From the NCBI GenBank assembly GCA_002279285.1, contig NCBR01000026.1, positions 1 to 15,539 on the forward strand: a stretch of DNA of 15,539 bases. Direction: 5' to 3'. Under the pieces are notes generated by a model. The model searched no databases, was not told the DNA's origin, and saw only the letters and a program-made list of their open reading frames with translations. The position numbers and the translations under genes are program-made. This DNA comes from Acidobacteria bacterium 37-71-11. GTDB lineage: Bacteria; Acidobacteriota; Thermoanaerobaculia; Thermoanaerobaculales; Thermoanaerobaculaceae. Numbering within the stretch: position 1 is the first letter of the stretch; each line of letters opens with the position of its first letter. This document shows, piece after piece, positions 13,525 through 15,539 of the stretch.

Positions 13525-13540
13525 CCGGCGTCAGGGCCGG
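13525..13540. terminator. Hairpin at the glycosyltransferase / ester hydrolase convergence
   Basis: CCGGC (13525-13529) pairs with GCCGG (13536-13540) across a 6-nt loop. The stop codon of the minus-strand hydrolase gene (13533-13531) lies in the loop. There is no T-run. It is the only structure I see in the 32-bp gap. Confidence 0.3.
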
Positions 13541-15498
13541 ACGACGAGAGGCAGCTCGACGAAGCTCGCCTGGCCGGGCGCGTGGTAGATCCGTTGGACC
13601 GCCTTCCGGTAGTCCTCAGGTTTGGCCCGGAAGATGTTCGGCACGAACGTCTGCGGGTTGCGGTCGTAGAGCGGGAACCAGCTCGACTGGACCTGGACCA
13701 TGATCCGGTGGCCGGGGAGGAAGACGTGGTTCGCCGTGGGCAGGGCGAAACGGTAGAGCAGCGGCTCGCCCGCGGCGATCGGCGCGGCCTTCTCCAGGCT
13801 CTCGCGATAGCGGCCGCGGAAGATGTCGGCCGAGATCATGAGCTCGTAGCCGCCCATCGCCGGCTGCTCCGCGACCTCGTCGGGGTAGACGTCGATCACC
13901 TTGACCACCCAGTCGGAATCGGTGCCGCTGGTCGAGGCCACGAGGTTGGCCACCGGCTGGCCGGCGATCTGCACGGGCTCGCGCAAAACGTCGCTGGTGA
14001 ACGTGAGCACGTCGGTCCGGCCCGACGCCTCCCGCTGGTCGGTCACGAGCCACTGCGCCCAGGTGGCGCCGCTCGCCTTGACGGGCCGGGGCACGAACGG
14101 CACCGGCTTGGCGGGATCGGAGACGTACTCGTCGAACGGCGCCACGCCGGGTTTCGGCGCCGAGAACCCGAGCCCGCCTCCGGCCGCGAGGTAGAGCGGC
14201 GTCGGCTTGATCGAGCAGCCGGCCGCGCAGCCGGCCGGCCACGCCGGCAGCTTCCGCCAAACGTCCGTCCCGGTCTCGAACGCCTCGACCGGCGCCACAT
14301 CCGCCGCCGGCGCGCCGTCCTTGAGGTACCGGTCGAGGAACGGCCGCAGGATGCGCTGCCTGAAGTAGAGCCCGGTGTCGCTTCCGAACCGAAGCGGGCC
14401 GAGCGTGCTGCCGTCGCGGATCTCCTGCCCGTGGTGCCACGGGCCGAGGACGAGGAACACCTTGTCGTGGCCGGTGTCCTTTGCCGCGATCGCCCGGTAG
14501 ACGGCCATGGCGCCGTAGATGTCCTCCTGGTCCCACAGGCTGTCGACCAGCATCACCGGCACGGTGAGTGGCTGCGCGGCGAGGATGCGGTCCATCGCCT
14601 GGTCGCGCCAGAACTCGTCGTAACTCGGGTGTGCGAGCAGCTTGCGCCAGAAGCCGACCTGCTCGAGACCGCGCTGGCGCCCGAGTTCGCCCGCCGACCC
14701 CGCCCGCATGAAGGTGTCGTAGTCGTCGTAACAGTTCGTCCACCAATCGGCCTTCGAGTCGCGGGTCGCCTCCTGGTCGTAGATATACGGCAGGTTCTGC
14801 TCGCGGAACGCGCCATTGTGGAACCAGTCGTCGCCCATCCAGCCGTCGACCATCGGGTTCATCGGCACCGCCACCTTGAGCGCGGGGTGCGGGCCGACGA
14901 GCGCGGTCAGGGCGAGGTAGCCGTCGTACGAGATGCCGAGGATGCCGACGCGGCCGTTGCTCTCCGGGATGTTCTTGACCAGCCAATCGATGGTGTCGTA
15001 GGTGTCGGTGGCTTCGTCGACCGGAGTCGGGTTCAGCGGGCCGCACATCGGCCGGTTCATCACGTAGTCGCCCTCGGAGCCGTGCTTGCCCCTGATGTCC
15101 TGGACGACGCGGATGTACCCGCCCTCGACGATCACGTCAGTGGCGTTGTCGTAGCCCGAAAGGGCGGGACCGAGGTGCGCGCTGTGCGCGCGCGTGGTCA
15201 TCGCGGTGGCGTCGTATGGCGTGCGGGTCAGCAGGATCGGTGCGTGGCTCGCGCCCTTCGGCACCAGGATCACGGTGTGCAGCCGCACGCCGTCGCGCAT
15301 CGGGATCATCACGTCGCGCCGGATGTAGTCGAACGTGTCCGTCACCGGCGTGAAGCTGCCGGGGATCTCGCTCGGCAGCGCCGGGTAGGTCACCGGTGTC
15401 GGCGGCGCAGGCTGTGCCGCCGACACGCCCACGAACATCATCCCGCCGAGAACGAATCCAACAAGCATCATGTGGCCGGCACGGTCAATCCGCTTCAT
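13531..15498 (-). CDS. Secreted alpha-amino acid ester hydrolase-type serine hydrolase (CocE/NonD family)
   Basis: 655 residues from ATG 15498, with GGAGG 7 nt upstream. A signal peptide (about 1-28, ending VSAAQ) predicts export. The alpha/beta-hydrolase of the X-Pro dipeptidyl-peptidase S15/CocE type starts IPMRDGVRLHT (65-75). The triad is S190 in GISYDGY, D323 in SLWDQED and H356 in GPWHHG. D224 (GDDWFHNGAFR), E325 and D326 reproduce the carboxylate cluster that binds the substrate alpha-amino group in alpha-amino acid ester hydrolases. All six positions are offset by +16 from the residue numbers I recall for the Xanthomonas citri enzyme (S174, D208, D307, E309, D310, H340). The C-terminal jelly-roll (about 430-655) is present. 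Such enzymes cleave or transfer alpha-amino acyl groups from esters and some beta-lactams; the natural role is unclear, perhaps peptide or ester scavenging. It lies at the window edge and its promoter is not visible. Confidence 0.9.
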   Translation of the reverse strand: MKRIDRAGHMMLVGFVLGGMMFVGVSAAQPAPPTPVTYPALPSEIPGSFTPVTDTFDYIRRDVMIPMRDGVRLHTVILVPKGASHAPILLTRTPYDATAMTTRAHSAHLGPALSGYDNATDVIVEGGYIRVVQDIRGKHGSEGDYVMNRPMCGPLNPTPVDEATDTYDTIDWLVKNIPESNGRVGILGISYDGYLALTALVGPHPALKVAVPMNPMVDGWMGDDWFHNGAFREQNLPYIYDQEATRDSKADWWTNCYDDYDTFMRAGSAGELGRQRGLEQVGFWRKLLAHPSYDEFWRDQAMDRILAAQPLTVPVMLVDSLWDQEDIYGAMAVYRAIAAKDTGHDKVFLVLGPWHHGQEIRDGSTLGPLRFGSDTGLYFRQRILRPFLDRYLKDGAPAADVAPVEAFETGTDVWRKLPAWPAGCAAGCSIKPTPLYLAAGGGLGFSAPKPGVAPFDEYVSDPAKPVPFVPRPVKASGATWAQWLVTDQREASGRTDVLTFTSDVLREPVQIAGQPVANLVASTSGTDSDWVVKVIDVYPDEVAEQPAMGGYELMISADIFRGRYRESLEKAAPIAAGEPLLYRFALPTANHVFLPGHRIMVQVQSSWFPLYDRNPQTFVPNIFRAKPEDYRKAVQRIYHAPGQASFVELPLVVRP

Positions 15499-15539
15499 GC
15501 GATCCCTCCCGGGTCGGAGAAGGATTGGACAGTCCCTCT

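Noticed and set aside
1..15539. tRNA, rRNA, riboswitch, insertion sequence or phage attachment site
   Set aside because: I looked on both strands in the gaps between genes and saw no cloverleaf-like sequence, conserved riboswitch core, terminal inverted repeat with target duplication, or transposase or integrase motif.

Overview
The window is very GC-rich and densely packed with genes. It reads as chromosomal DNA of a bacterium with ordinary metabolic genes. I saw no tRNA, rRNA, CRISPR array, transposase, integrase or phage gene. The organism is uncertain. The high GC, the fused acyl-CoA mutase fragment, the Fe-S aldo/keto reductase and the mixed biosynthetic and secreted-protein content suit a deep-branching soil or sediment phylum such as Acidobacteriota. 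That is a guess from gene style, not a placement.

Layout, left to right. On the minus strand: the N-terminal piece of an IcmF-type B12-dependent acyl-CoA mutase (1-141, cut by the window edge); a small lipoprotein (221-694) overlapping an HD-superfamily hydrolase (684-1253); a 215-bp gap holding two opposed arrays of degenerate 7-bp repeats; and an operon read homocysteine S-methyltransferase > nadC > nadB (4818 down to 1469), giving two of the enzymes around quinolinate in NAD synthesis (nadA is not here). Divergent from that operon is hflX (4929-6245, plus). Convergent with hflX is a secreted beta-propeller protein (6260-8287, minus) carrying an inserted block of InlB-like repeats. Then on the plus strand come an aldo/keto reductase with C-terminal iron-sulfur cysteines (8569-9708) and a membrane-anchored HExxH metallopeptidase (9772-10728). 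lgt (10801-11622, minus) follows, then a GT-C membrane glycosyltransferase (11801-13498, plus) and a secreted alpha-amino acid ester hydrolase-type enzyme (13531-15498, minus).

Regulatory layer. CTAG occurs only seven times by my reading, always at a gene boundary. Six of these sit in -10-like hexamers of the form TAGNNT (often TAGAAT) before genes, and the seventh includes the hflX stop codon. For hflX, the HD hydrolase and nadC the hexamer lies only 6-7 nt before the start codon and no clear Shine-Dalgarno sequence is present, which predicts leaderless mRNAs. Other genes (aldo/keto reductase, metallopeptidase, glycosyltransferase, ester hydrolase) have good Shine-Dalgarno sequences.

There is no obvious defence island or new multi-gene system. 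The most unusual items are the circularly permuted InlB-repeat block inside one blade of a seven-bladed propeller, the short upstream reading frame joined to that gene by an ATGA overlap, the opposed heptamer arrays, and the promoter-restricted CTAG pattern. No stretch over 300 bp lacks a gene; the longest gaps are 8288-8568 and 1254-1468.
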